From: Cricetomys ansorgei
Lineage: Eukaryota; Chordata; Mammalia; Rodentia; Nesomyidae
Reading direction: 5' to 3'
Assembly: GCA_026225945.1 (NCBI GenBank)
Contig: JAMJFZ010001262.1
Span: 124,001 to 188,000, forward strand
Length of the DNA: 64,000 bases
The notes beneath the pieces were generated by a model, which ran no database searches, was not told the DNA's origin, and saw only the letters and a list, made by a program, of their open reading frames with translations. Numbering within the stretch: position 1 is the stretch's first letter; each line of letters opens with the position of its first letter. The position numbers and the translations under genes were made by a program. Below are positions 22,641 to 33,756 of this stretch, piece after piece.

Positions 22641-23075
22641 TTAAGAACGTGTGTGTGTGTCTGTATCTGTGTGTTTGTATATGTGTGTATCTTTGTTTTG
22701 TGTGTGTGTGTATCTCTGTGTATGTGTGTCTCTGTGTGTATCTTTGTGTTTGTGTGTGTGTATCTGTGTGTATTGTTGTGTTTGTGTGTGTATATCTCTC
22801 TGTGTGTGTATGTGTGTATCTGTGTAAGTCTGTGCATGTGGTGTACATGGTGGATGTGTGTGGTGCATGTGCATGTTTATGGGTGCATGTGACTAGGTGC
22901 ACACAGAGGCCAGAGGAGGACACTGATTGTCCTGCTCTATCACCCTCTTCCATATTCCCTTGAGACAGAGTCTCTCCTGAACCTAGAGCTAGGCTGGAGG
23001 CTAACAAGCCTAGGGATTTTCTCATCCCATCCCCCACAGCTCTGGAATTACAGGTGTGGGCACTCACACCTGACA
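22641..23075 (-). mobile_element. B4-type SINE with degenerate (TG)n tail
   Basis: On the minus strand the body at 22860-23075 begins with GTCAGGTGTGAGTGCCC and includes the AACCTAGAGC complement and the ACTGATTG / CACACAGAGG side, matching B4. Its CA-rich 3' tail appears on the plus strand as a 210-base TGTGTG/TGTATC mixture (22650-22860). The long frames at 22505-23076 (up to 187 codons of His/Thr or Cys/Val repeats) are artefacts of this tail. Confidence 0.75.
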
Positions 23076-23314
23076 TTTTTCTTTTTCAATAATTTTGTTT
23101 TATGCAGTATATTCTGATCACAGTTTCTTCTTCCTCACCTCCTCCCAGATCCTCCCCATCTCCTTATCCATCCAACTTCACATCTTCTTTTGCTCTCTTT
23201 TTCAGAAAACAAAAATAAAACAGGACAAACAGACAAATGGAGAAAAAGCAACAACAAAGAAAAGGCACAAGAAACACACAAACACACACAAAACATGGTG
23301 TACACCATGTATAC

Positions 23315-23348
<34 letters not shown>

Positions 23349-23690
23349 CACACATTAGTTCTTAATAAGCACAAAAGACAACCAGGGAAACAAAATTGGA
23401 AACCATAATATATAAGCAAAAGACAAGTAAGGTTAAAAAAAAAAAGCCTAAACAAAACATTATGAGACCAAACATCTACAAAACTACCACCGAGTCATGT
23501 TGTGTTGGCACCTACTGCTGGGCATGGGGCCTGCCCTAAGTGTGGTTGGTTCACCCAGTGAGACTCCATTGGAGGAAACTCTTCTTTCCGTTGTGAGTGG
23601 TTGTCAATCAGGTAGCTTCTGGATTAGGGATGGAGGCTTGTGTTCACTTCCCCATTCAGCGCTGGCACCCATCTGGCTTGGACCTCACCT
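23076..23690 (-). mobile_element. LINE-1 3' UTR, antisense
   Basis: Read on the minus strand, this ends at 23076 with a sequence resembling the GAATATAC-TGCATAAAA 3' ends of rodent LINE-1s. Upstream it has a GGGCATGGGGCCTGCCC complement region (23520-23540) and a TGGAGTCTCACTGGG stretch. It abuts the B4 directly. A (CA)n run and an 18-base palindrome lie inside. The frame at 23497-23853 overlaps it and is not a gene. Confidence 0.7.
23314..23354 (+). repeat. (CA)n microsatellite
   Basis: About 20 CA units with one CAAACA interruption, inside the antisense LINE-1 3' UTR. Confidence 0.95.
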
Positions 23691-24599
23691 GACTTCTTAC
23701 ATGGGTGTTGGGGTTCTGAACTCAGGTCCTTGCACTCCTGCCTGTGGAGCCATTTCCCCAGCTCCAAGAACTACTTTAAAAACAGAATCTGCACCTTGCA
23801 TTATTTTTGTTTCCATTTTAATTCAATTATGGTCTGGAGCCCTGTTCCTGTGATGAGAGGTGTGGTGCACAGGAAGCAGGCTAACAACCTTGAAATGACC
23901 TTTGTCTTTTATTTGGGTCTGAGCCCCTGGACTATGGTGATCAGAAATGTTTCTGCCCTTTTACAGTCCCCTTGCTAAGAACAGAAGACTCGAGGGGCTT
24001 GCAGTTGCCTAATTGCCGTTCTTCTGGTTGAGTATTTTAAACACTTGGCATCTTATAAAATGATTGTTTCCCTACCCACTATGTTGAAATAGGTAAGTGT
24101 TTTCTCAGTTAATGCGAACATTGTAAGCTTCCCGAGGTACAGCATTGAGACGTTTGGGATCCTTTGCCATCAGCTTCCAGCAGTTTCTCAGTTCAGGCCA
24201 ATTCATGCTTACTCTCCTGAAATTTATAAAAATGTGAACTCAAGCAACCTGCTGTTTTGACCAGAGGATCCCATTCAACGAAAGGGGGTTTTAGCTGCCA
24301 TTCCCTGGACTGGCCCCTCTCCAGAGCTCAGGCTGTTTGCTCTATGACTCCACTTCTCTCTGGGGTTAAGAAAGCTGGCGAAAATGTGAGTTTGTACCTC
24401 CTTGTCAGGACGGGAGTGATAAGCTCCGAGTCCTTTCAGCTTTGAGCTGAAATAGGAGTTCTCGAGAAGGTAGGCCTCCTGTCCTCAGAACTCCCCCACT
24501 ACTTCAGGTGGGTTCCCACAAATCCAGTTCTACACCAGCATCACCTCTGTTGCCATATGCCAACCCTCAAACTTGGGCAGACATCTGTGGCTATAATTA
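23691..24599. other. Anonymous sequence, no gene seen
   Basis: 23690-23765 (GGTTCTGAACTCAGGTCCTTGCACTC...CCATTTCCCCAGCTCC) looks like the antisense head of a tRNA-derived SINE. The rest is unrecognised. Confidence 0.45.
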
Positions 24600-24990
24600 G
24601 GTTAGGTGCAGTCGTTCTTGCCCCTGTAGCTTGTTCTTGGGATCGTGTGCCACCTGGGTTTATGGGAACTTTTGCTTAGGGTATAAAAGGTCTGAGGCCC
24701 TGAGAGCCAGGGTGGGTGTTGGTCGGTGATTCGTTGGTTGATTTGTCCATTGTTAGTGTGCTGATTCTTACTTAAAAGAACAAAGGTTGGAGAGATTGAG
24801 TTTGCAGATAGTGAGCTGAGACGCTAGTCTGACTCACTGTCAGCTAGTCCTCTCCAAGCTTAAGACAGCCTAAAAAAGGCTGTGAAGATTTCTACCTTTC
24901 TTTCATCCTATAATAAGGCTGCCTGAAAAGACGGTGAAGATTTCTTCCCATCCTTCCTTTCTCTTTCCCTAAATTGAGGGTAAAAGATTG
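24600..24990 (+). promoter_or_regulatory. TATA-bearing LTR-like block
   Basis: GGGTATAAAAGGTCTGAGG at about 24679-24697 is a strong TATA-box match. It is followed about 30 bases later by a GGTGGGTGTTGGTCGG segment and then a tandem-like repeat of GTGAAGATTTCT at about 24879 and 24929. This resembles the core of an LTR, but I cannot name the family or see its ends. It lies directly left of the LINE-1 end at 25040. No gene starts downstream on the plus strand. Confidence 0.35.
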
Positions 24991-25039
24991 TAGTTAACAA
25001 CTACAGAATCCCCTGCTCAAGTACAGGCCTCAGTGCCAC

Positions 25040-28030
25040 AGCTGGATCTTGGGGTAGGTCCGTTCCCATCTCCCTGACGAGCGGCCACATGATTTCCATA
25101 CTAGCTGCACTCCAACCAACAATGCAAGAGTGTTCCTCTTGCTCCGTATCTCCAGCAGCATAAGCTGTCAGGTATTATTCATCTTAGCCTTTCTGACAGG
25201 TGTAAGATGGAATCTCGAAGTAGTTTTGATTTGCCTATCCTTGATAGCTAAGGATGTTGAATGTTTCTTTAAGTGTTTCTTGGCCATTTGAGTTTGTTTT
25301 TTAGAACAGTCTCAGTTTAAAGCTGTATCACATTTTTAAAAATTGGGTTATTTGTTTTCTTGATATCTAGTTCTTTAATATATATGTATCCTTTATAGGA
25401 TGTATACTCAGTAAAAAAATTTTCCCACTCTGTAGGCTGACATATTGTCCAAATGATGATGGTAATATCTTCTGCAGTTCTTTTATTTTTCAGAGTCATC
25501 TTAGCCATCCTGGGTTTTTTGAGTTTCTATATGAAGCTGAAAATTGTCCTTTCATCACAATCTGTGGAGAACTGTGCTGAAATATTGATGAGGATTGCAT
25601 CAAATCTAAATTGCTCTTTGTGGGATAGCCATTTTTACTATGTTAATCCTACTGATCCAGCAGCATGGAAGATCTTTCATTATCTGATATCCTCAATCTC
25701 TTTCTTCAATGGCATGAATATTTTATCACACAAGTCTTTCCTTGCTTCGTTAGAGTTACCCCAAGATATTTTATACTATCGGAGGCTATTATGAAAGGTG
25801 TTGTTTCCCTGATTTCTTGCTCGGTCTGTTTGTTATTTGTATATAGGAGGGCTATTGACTTTTGTGAGTTAACTTTTTTATCCAGCCTCTTTGCTGAAGG
25901 TGTTTATCAGATGTAGGAGATTCCAGGTGGAATTTTTGGAATCACTTATGTATACTATCTTATGTATATTGTCTGTGCATAAAGATACTTTGGCTTCTTC
26001 CTTTACAATTCATAACCCCTTGATCTCCTTCAGTCATCTTATTGCTCTTGCCAAGACTTTAGGGACTATAATGAACAGGTATGGAGAGAGTGGACAACCT
26101 TGTCTTGTTCCTGATTTCAATGGAATTTCTTTGAATTTATCTCCCTTTAAGTTGATATTGTCTATGGGCTTACTGAAACTACCTTTATTATGTTGAGGTA
26201 TGTGTCTTGTACTCTTGATCCCTCCAGGACTTTTATCATGAAGGGATGTTAGATTTTGTCAAATGTTTTTTCTGCATCTAATGCAATGATCATGTGGTTT
26301 TTGTCTTTCAGTTTGTTTATATGGTGGATTACATTTATCAATTTCCATATGTTGGACCATCCCTGCATCTCTGGGATGAAGCTTACTTGATTGTGGTGGA
26401 TGATCTTTTTGATGTGTTTTTGGATTCTGTTTGCAAATATTTCATTGAGAATTCTTGCATCTATGTTTGTAAAGGAATATATCTGTCATTAATTTTCTTT
26501 GTTGAGTCACAATGTGCTTTGGTATCAGAGTAACTGTGGCCCTGTAAAATAAGACAATATTCTTTCTGTTTCTATTTCATGGAATAATTTGAAGAATATT
26601 AGTGTTAACTCTTCGAAAGTTTGGTTGAGTTCTGTGCTACAACCATCTGGCTGTTGGCTTCTTTAATTTAATTTAATTTAAAAAATTCTGGGGAGACTTT
26701 CAATGGCTTCTTATTTCACTAGGGGTTATGAGTCTGTTTAAATTGCTTCTCTGATTTTTATTTAACTTTGGAAATTGGTTTTATTGGGAAACTTATATAT
26801 TTCTTTGAGGTTTTCCAACTTAGTGGAATCTGTTTTTTAGTGGAAATGTGTCTTTATGATTCTTCGAATTCTCTTGGTATTTGTTTTTATGTCCCCCCTT
26901 TCATTTCCAATTTCGTTAACTTAGATTTTCTCTCTCCACCTTTAAGTTATGTTGTATAAGAATTTGTCAATCTTAATGATTTTCTCAAGAACCAACTCTG
27001 TTTTATTGATTCTTTGTATTATATTTTGTTGTTGTTTGTTTTATTGATTTCAGCCATGATTTTGATTATTTTTTTGCTATCTACTCTTTTTGGGTGTGAT
27101 TTCTTCATTTTGTTCTAGAGCTTTCAGTTGTACTGTTAAGTTACTACTATGAGATCTCTCCAGTATTTTAATGTTGGCATTTACTGCTAAGAACTTGTCT
27201 CTTATAACTGCCTTCATTATATCCCTTAAGTTTGGGTATATTTTATTTTCATTCAGTTCTAGGAAGGCTTTAATTTCTCTTTTGACTCAATTTTCATTCA
27301 GTAGTTGTTCAGTTTCCATGAGTTTGTAAATGTCTGTTGTTAATATCCAGCTTTAATCCATGATATTCAGATAGGATGAAAGGTTATTTCAATTTTTATG
27401 TATCTGTTGAGACTTGCTGTGTGCCCAAATATGTGAGCAATTTTGGAGAAAGTTCCATGAAGTGCTGAGAAGAAGGTATATTCGCTTTTGTGTTTGGGGG
27501 AAATGTTCTGTAAATATGTTATGTTCAGTTGGTTTATAACTTCAGTTAGCTCCAGAATTTCTTTGTGTGTGGTTTGGTTTGGATGACCTGTCTATTGGCA
27601 AGAATGGAGTATTAGAGTTTTCCAGTATCAGTTCACGAGGGTCAATGTGTGATTTAAGCTGTGGTAGTGTTTCTTTTACAAACATGGGTGTCTTTGTGTT
27701 TGGTGCATATATGTAAGAGCTCAAGTGTTAACTTAGTAGATTTTCCCCCTTTGATGAGTATGTAGTATCATTCCTTATTTCTTCAGATTAGTTTTGTTTT
27801 GAAGTCTGTTTTGTCAGTTATTAAAATAGCTACACTAGCTTGCTTCTTAGGTCCATTTGCTTAGAATATCTGTTTCCATTCTTTTTCCTGAGGTGATGTC
27901 TATCTTTAATATTAAGTGTGTTTCTTGGATGCAGCAGAAGGATGAATCCCGTTTTCACATCAATTTTGTTAGTCTGTTCTTTTTATTGGGGAATTGAGAC
28001 TATTGAAGTTGAGAGATATCAATAAACAAT
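25040..28030 (-). pseudogene. LINE-1 ORF2, minus strand, with internal deletion
   Basis: Minus-strand remnant of LINE-1 ORF2, running from the endonuclease start near 28025 through the reverse transcriptase (about 26300-25800) to the C-terminal cysteine-region end near 25040. The 25317-25508 minus frame joins LKNKRTAEDI (end of the RT/thumb side) straight to QPTEWENFF and KTNNPI (C-terminal domain). Segments that normally lie between these are absent, so a stretch of well over a hundred codons was lost near 25450-25465, apparently without breaking frame. Elsewhere many stops and frameshifts exist. The element is 5'-truncated within ORF1 (see 28225-28530). The 3' UTR is missing at the left. 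Confidence 0.9.
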
Positions 28031-28042
28031 GCTTGTTGATTC

Positions 28043-28171
28043 CTGTTACTGTTGTTGCTGTTATTATTGTTGTTGTGGTGGTGGTGGTGATGGTTGTTAT
28101 TATTGTTGTTGTGGTAGTGGTGGTGATGGTTGTTATTATTGTTGTTGTGGTGGTGGTGGTGATGGTTGTTG

Positions 28172-28203
<32 letters not shown>

Positions 28204-28220
28204 GGTGGTGGTGTGTGTTT
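28043..28220 (+). repeat. Compound TTG/TTA/GGT array with a 36-base unit in triplicate
   Basis: Three consecutive 36-base units (28061-28096, 28097-28132, 28133-28168) made of TTATTATTGTTGTTG followed by GGT/GAT triplets, differing at one position, then (TTG)n and a run of about nine GGT triplets ending near 28212. It sits between the LINE-1 ORF1 end and the ORF2 start. The 94- and 179-codon plus-strand frames covering it (Val/Cys repeats) are artefacts. Confidence 0.95.
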
Positions 28221-28224
28221 CCCC

Positions 28225-28530
28225 TGTTTCTATTTGCTGGTCTGGAATTATTCCTTGTGTTTTCTTGGGTGTGGTTAACCTCTTTAAGTTGGAGTTTTCC
28301 TCTTAGTGCCGTCTGTAGGGCTGGATCTGTAGATAAGTATTGCTTAAATTATGTTTTATCATGGGATGTTTTATTTTCTCCACTTACTGTTATTGAAGAA
28401 TTTTCTGGGTATGGTAGTTTGGGCTGGCACCTGTGTGCATTTACCCAGGCCTTTCTGGCTTTTAGAATCTCAATTGAAAGGTCAGGTGTTATAGGTCGGT
28501 TTTCATATGTTCCTCCTGTGGTTCAGTCCA
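28225..28530 (-). pseudogene. LINE-1 ORF1 C-terminal remnant, minus strand
   Basis: On the minus strand, 28500-28300 reads as the C-terminal end of LINE-1 ORF1 (RNA-binding chaperone of the LINE-1 particle): ILKARKAWVN, then CQPKLPYP, then KQYLSTDPALQ. The order and spacing fit the family, and ORF2 follows in the right direction across the repeat array. Homology ends near 28530, so most of ORF1 and the 5' UTR are missing or replaced by the duplicated block at 28560-28980. Confidence 0.8.
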
Positions 28531-28559
28531 CAGGAGGGAGAAAAGCAGAGTGTCCCACC

Positions 28560-28980
28560 AGGATCTGAATAGTGACCTGGAAATGGATCAGAGAGTGACA
28601 AGAGCCCACAGCAGATGGTCTGCTACAAAGCTGGAGATGGGACTGGGGACTGGATGTGGAAGAATAGAGGGACAGGTAAAGATTGATACTTATCCCACTG
28701 GCTTTGCTGGCTAGTATGGTCTTTGAGTTTCCGGGGAATGCTTGTTAGATTTGGGGCCTGGGATAAAGCAATGAGTAAGAAAAGGTGTTTGGAGGTGTAG
28801 ATATTTGTGATGTATTAGAAAAGGGGCTTGGGGGAAAAGGAGGCCGCAGGTCTATTAAAGAGCTGGGAATAAGACTGGGGGATTGGTTTTGGAGGAGCTG
28901 AGGAAGAGGTGAAGATCTGTAGTTAGTCTGCCAGCTTCCCTGGCTCGAGTAACCTGTGAATTCCCAGTGAATGTCTCGGG
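28560..28980 (+). repeat. Two diverged copies of a tandem unit of about 230 bases
   Basis: Segment 28631-28755 (GCTGGAGATGGGACTGGGGACTGG, AAAGATTGATACTTA, GGCTTTGCTGGCT, GTTTCCGGGGAATG, ATTTGGGG) and segment 28861-28980 (GCTGGGAATAAGACTGGGGGATTGG, GAAGATCTGTAGTTAGTCTGCCAGC, TTCCCTGGCT, ATTCCCAGTGAATG, CTCGGG) share the same order of words and spacing. I do not recognise the unit. Lying where LINE-1 5' sequence might be expected, it could be a tandem LINE-1 5' region or an older local duplication. Confidence 0.6.
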
Positions 28981-31900
28981 TTTAAATATTTTTATGTCCA
29001 CTTATACTCTAAGGAGTGCTCATCAAGGAGTGTTAAGAGGACCTTATTTAAGCAGTTCATACATAAACTACTATTGATCTTAAACACAATAATCTTACTT
29101 TGAAAATTTCATAGCTGTCCAGACTTTTCTGGTTCAGCTGTTTTATGTGTTAACTCTTTCTCCCTACTATAATTTATTTTTTCTCTCAGCAGAATAGCTA
29201 GAAATAATATATTCTACATGTATGAAGAAGTATTGCCTGAAATTACATGAATAACAGAAGAGAAAAATATTTCCACAATTGTGCTGGGGATCTTTTGTGC
29301 TTTCCACTTGTCCAGCATATATAATTTTTAGCAATTTTGATATTTGACTAATTTTCAGTTATTAATTGATTAATTCTCCACTTTACCAGCACGAGAAACA
29401 CAAGTTGCCAATGCAAGATTGTAGATGCGCAGCCACCATGAAAGTGCACATCAGACCTCCAACACTGGACACTGGAGCCAATCGCCAGGCCCCAGATGCT
29501 GACTTGAAAGCCACTGTAACGTTTTCACTGACATAGTATTCTCCATACAAATGCCACAGGATACCCAGGCAGGTTTATTCTTGTACTCTGATGAACATCT
29601 TCAATTGGAGGGCTTCCTAATGGACTTTCTAGAACTTCCCTAGAGTATGTGATAATTTAGTGTACATCCACCCACTTGTTGGGCTTTACTGGAGAATTGA
29701 TAACTCTCCCTACTGTTCAATCAAACTCCAAATTTCTCTAACAGATATTTCCTCTAAAATCCTTACATGTTTAATTTTATCTTTGTATCTTCTTCTAGGA
29801 AGACCAAGATTAACACAAGAGTATAGTGATATATTGAATTTATACTTAGAATGGCAGAGCAGCCTTTTGTTCTAGTTTGTTCTCCAAATGATTGGATGAA
29901 ACCCACTAACACATGGAGGCCAATACGCCATACTGAAAGTCCACCAATTTAAATATTTATCAGATCAAAAACCATCCTTACAAAAGGATATAATTAATGT
30001 TTAACGGCATATGTGAGCACATCCTTTCAAGTTGATATAAAAAGTTAACTCATATAAGATAAAGTTCCTTGTGATAAGGATTTTGAAAATTTGGCATTAT
30101 AAATTACTAATTATTTTTATAGATTATTGCATTATTTTCTTAAGAGATCCAAGAAGTTAATGACTAGGACTATGTAACTTGTAGCCAGATTAAAATGTTG
30201 GATTTGAGTGCTTCAGTATTTTGTACTAAATGTTTTAAAATTGATTGTTCTAATGACTAACAGAATAGGTTGGCAACAGGATGAAATGCCTGATATTCAC
30301 AGTAGATTCATAAATAGAAGCCTATGAAAGGTAATGGGTAAGCTTTGAAACTCCAAAGCTCTGATCCATGGAGTTATCAGGCTGTTGGTTTGGTTTGTTG
30401 ACATTTGTCTCGCTGATGGAAACCATGAGATTTGCCTTCTTTGTCTATGTTGCTAGACAGTAACTGCAAAACCAAAGAGTAGATCATGCCGTTCAGCGAG
30501 AGACAAACACATGAAATTGATTGAGGTTTAGATAACAATTTTTTGCCCTAGACAATGGAGACTCAACAAAAAAAGCATGTTCTTTTCCTTTAATTTAGCC
30601 AATGTTATTTTTCCCTGTTAGGGTGATAAAGCCCCTATAGATAATACTGATAAGATTTTCTGCTAAATATACACTAAAATGAGATATAAAAAGTCAGTGA
30701 ATTAAATCATACTGCTGAAAGCAGCTTCATTATAATAAAAAAAAACTGTAGAAAAAGGTGGATTATCTGTAGGCATTACACTATAATTATTTGACCTTCC
30801 TTGAACTGAGAATTTCAAGAACTCTAAAATCCAGAAGAAAATATACTTTGTTTCACTGAAGGCTTTGTAAGGATATTTTTAAAACTAGGCTTGGATTCAG
30901 TGCTCAAGCTGAGTATTATTTAGTGAGTCAGAACAGGTCTGTGGCCACTGACAGCAATACTATGCCAAGCACACTGGTTTCATACTAGGCTTGACATGTC
31001 AGAGCCGAAAGAGCAGTCTTCAATCTTGCCTTTGAACAAGGCTGATTATTCTCCAAGCTGTCATAGCAGTACACATATGAACTTACCTTTAACGGGTAAT
31101 GCTCCCCAATAACTACACCTTCAGCACTTTATTAAAAGGGTTGGATACGGCAGGCTATAACATTGTCCCATATTTTCTTTCCTAGTTCATAAAATGTCAG
31201 TGCAGTTTTTTACTTCTGCAGCAGATGGCAGTATTTTAAAACTTCCTCCTTTTGCAGACATGATGGCTGATTATCTGTAACCAGGCTATTAATACTATAT
31301 GTAGATTAGTCTATACAAAACAGTCATGCTTTGGTTTTCTCACTTATTACTTCCTGGTAAATGATGGAGAGCACTGAAACTTATGCTTGCTAACTTCTTG
31401 TGTATTTGAGAGTCGTCAGATATTATAGGGGGAGTCCATGAGAGACTTGGGACCTAGAAAGGTCAGAATTAAATTGTTTTAATGATGGCTGTCAGTGAGA
31501 TTAATAGAGCCCAGATAGCACTGAATGTATTTTAAATACAAACCAATGAGCCCCGGTGGCTCTGTGTTTCTAGAAGAACCCAATATTAAAATGCAGTACA
31601 ATACAAATTAACTTTCGTATAAATACTGGATATTTATTAGACCCAGGAAAGGCAGGCTCATTCTACTCGTTGAAAAATATTTCTTGCACTCAGGTTTACA
31701 TTGGAAATCTCTAAGGCATGCTTTTGGCTGAGTATTGTGCAGAACCAGTCATATTTTATTTATTTTCATTGACTATAATAGGTAAATGTGACCCTCCTTT
31801 TGCCAATTGCACTTAAAACCAATTAAATACTTTTGTTCTTAACATGTCTGTTTTTTAACCATATAGCTATAATGAAAATAAAATTTTCCATTGTCTCCAT

Positions 31901-32339
31901 AAATGGTTGAATGCTCCTCTAAAGAGAGAGAAACAATTTGTGAGGGTTTGTAGTAAGGCAGTGTGCCTCTCAATTAGACGCTATTTATTTATTTTGGCAG
32001 AGGAAGTTTGTTTTATCACTTGAGGATTTCACACACGCACTAGTATATTGTGGCCAACCCCACTCCCATTTCCTTCCTCCCATAAATTACGTGTTTTGTG
32101 GAACCTGTCTTCCACTAATCTGGAATTTTATTTTTCTAGCACTGCCTGCATGCAAAATAATAAACATTTTGATAACTGGTCTCAAGTGGTGATTCTGGAA
32201 ACTGCTTTATTCGTACTCCAAATTTTTTTTTTTCTGGTTTAAAATCAACTCCTGTGCCATGCTCTTGATACCGCTTCCTTCTAATTTGGAGGCAATCTCT
32301 GCTTTCTTAATTATCCTTTCTATATTTTCTCTTATATGT
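28981..32339. other. Long unique stretch, no gene seen
   Basis: About 3.3 kb without a recognisable rodent repeat and with no open frame over 75 codons. It is AT-rich. A CTCF-like 14-mer lies at 31218-31231. This is one of the better places to look for conserved non-coding sequence. Confidence 0.55.
31218..31231 (+). promoter_or_regulatory. CTCF-like motif
   Basis: GCAGCAGATGGCAG matches 13 of 14 positions of the published CTCF core CCASYAGRKGGCRS (first base differs). It lies in repeat-free sequence. A motif match alone is weak evidence of occupancy. Confidence 0.35.
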
Positions 32340-33482
32340 GTGTGTGTGTGTTTATACTTTATTTTTTTATTTTTTATTTTTTCTTCTTTATTTTTATTTT
32401 TTATTTTTTCTTTATTCATTTCTTTATTTTTCTTCTCTCGTATAACACATCCCAACCCCCATTTTCCTCTCCTTCCACTCCTCCCAGCTCTTCACTCCCC
32501 CCCCCGTATACACCCCTTCCCTTCCCCTCAGAACAGAGCATTTCTCCCAGGGTTACACTTGAACAGGGCATAACAAGATGGAACAAGGCCGGGCACGAAC
32601 ACCCACATCAGGCTGGTCAAGGCAACCCAGCAGGAGGAAAGGGGTCCCAAGGGCAGGTCAAAGTGTTAGAGCACCTCCACACTCCAACTTTTAGGAGTTC
32701 CACAAGAACAGCAAGCCAGGCAACCATATGATATATATAGGGGACCACACGGGCTCTGTGTCTGCCGCAGCAGGCTCTGTGAGCCCCTAAGAGTGCTGGT
32801 CAGTTGACACCTTGGGGCTTGTTCTCCTGGTGTCCTTGACCCCTCTGGTCCATGCAATCCTTCCTCCATTCTTCCGCGGGGGTTCCCCAAGCTCCGCACA
32901 ATGTTTGGCTCTGGGCCTCTGCATCTGCTCTCGCCAGTTACCAGAGGAAGCTTCTCTGATGATGATTGGGCTAGTCACTGATCTATGAGCAAAGCAGAAA
33001 ATCATTAGGAATCATCTCCAGGCTCTCCAGTGTCGGGTTTCTGGCTAACCCTGCAGTGTCGGGCATGGGCTCCATCCCTTGGCGTGGGTTTCTGCCCTTC
33101 CATTGCCTCAGCAGATCCTGCCGGCAGGATAGGCTATAGGAAGAAGGTTTTGTGGCTGGGATGCTGTCCCAGTGCCACCACTGGTAGCCTTGCCTGGTTA
33201 CAGGAGATGGCTTGTGTAGGCTCCCGAGGCCCCATTACTGTGAGCTCTTGCTACGGTCATCCTCATAGAATTTCAGGAAGGTTTCCACTGCGCTAGATGT
33301 CCAGATCACCTCCTATGTGTCTCCTAATTCTAGTCGTCTCTCCCGCATTCCTCTTGCCCCACCTGGTCTCTGCTATTCCGGTTCCCACCCTCCCCAGTCC
33401 GTCTGCGAAGTCTGTTCTATTTCCCTCTCCATTCACTGATGTCACCTCATCCTTAAACACCAGTCTTGCCCATTTTAAATAA
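32340..33482 (-). mobile_element. LINE-1 3' UTR, Lx-type, antisense
   Basis: The 3' end is at the left, where a T-rich plus-strand stretch (32350-32430) is the antisense A-rich tail. On the minus strand it shows the same series as the copy at 4630-6015: the GGTTGGGATGTGTTATACGAGAGAAGAA end, the TTGGGACCCCTTTTCC middle, the GCAGATGCAGAGGCC block and the GGCTGGATAGCC-type region. The right part (33300-33482) differs from the other copy. The frames at 32336-32731, 32787-33005 and 33030-33296 are fortuitous. Confidence 0.85.
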
Positions 33483-33588
33483 TAATTAAAAACAAAAGCC
33501 TGTTCATTGATAGTTCATCTCATTTTGGTTGTTGGCTATATATTGAACTCTGCCGTAACACAATGTCATACACTGGGTGGTCTACCTT

Positions 33589-33756
33589 GTTTTTTAAAAA
33601 TTATTTATTGGTGTTTGTCCTGCATGTGAGGGATTTGGATCCATGGGAACTCGGGTTACAGACAATTGTGAGCTCCCATGTGGATGCTGGGAATTGAACC
33701 TGGGTCCTCTGGAAGAACATCCAATGCTCTTAACCACTGAACCAGCTCTCTAGCCC
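33589..33756 (-). mobile_element. B2/B3-type SINE with 11-base target duplication
   Basis: On the minus strand it begins at the right with GGGCTAGAGAGCTGGTTCAG and carries an AAGAGCATTGGATG-type A-box region. The left flank TGGTCTACCTT (33578-33588) and the right flank TGGTCTACCTT (33757-33767) are identical 11-base copies, the signature of target-primed insertion. It integrated immediately next to the tail of the antisense B3 to the right. Confidence 0.9.

Noticed and set aside
22505..23076. Frames up to 187 codons on both strands
   Set aside because: Made of His/Thr or Cys/Val repeats from the degenerate TG/CA tail of a B4 SINE.
25453..26533. Series of plus-strand frames of 79-113 codons
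   Set aside because: They are the antisense of LINE-1 ORF2; AT-rich antisense frames of this kind are common and not conserved as proteins.
27994..28568. Val- or Cys/Gly-rich frames up to 179 codons
   Set aside because: Produced by the GGT/TTG array and by antisense LINE-1.
32336..33296. Several frames of 72-131 codons
   Set aside because: All within the antisense LINE-1 3' UTR; not shared with the copy at 4630-6015.
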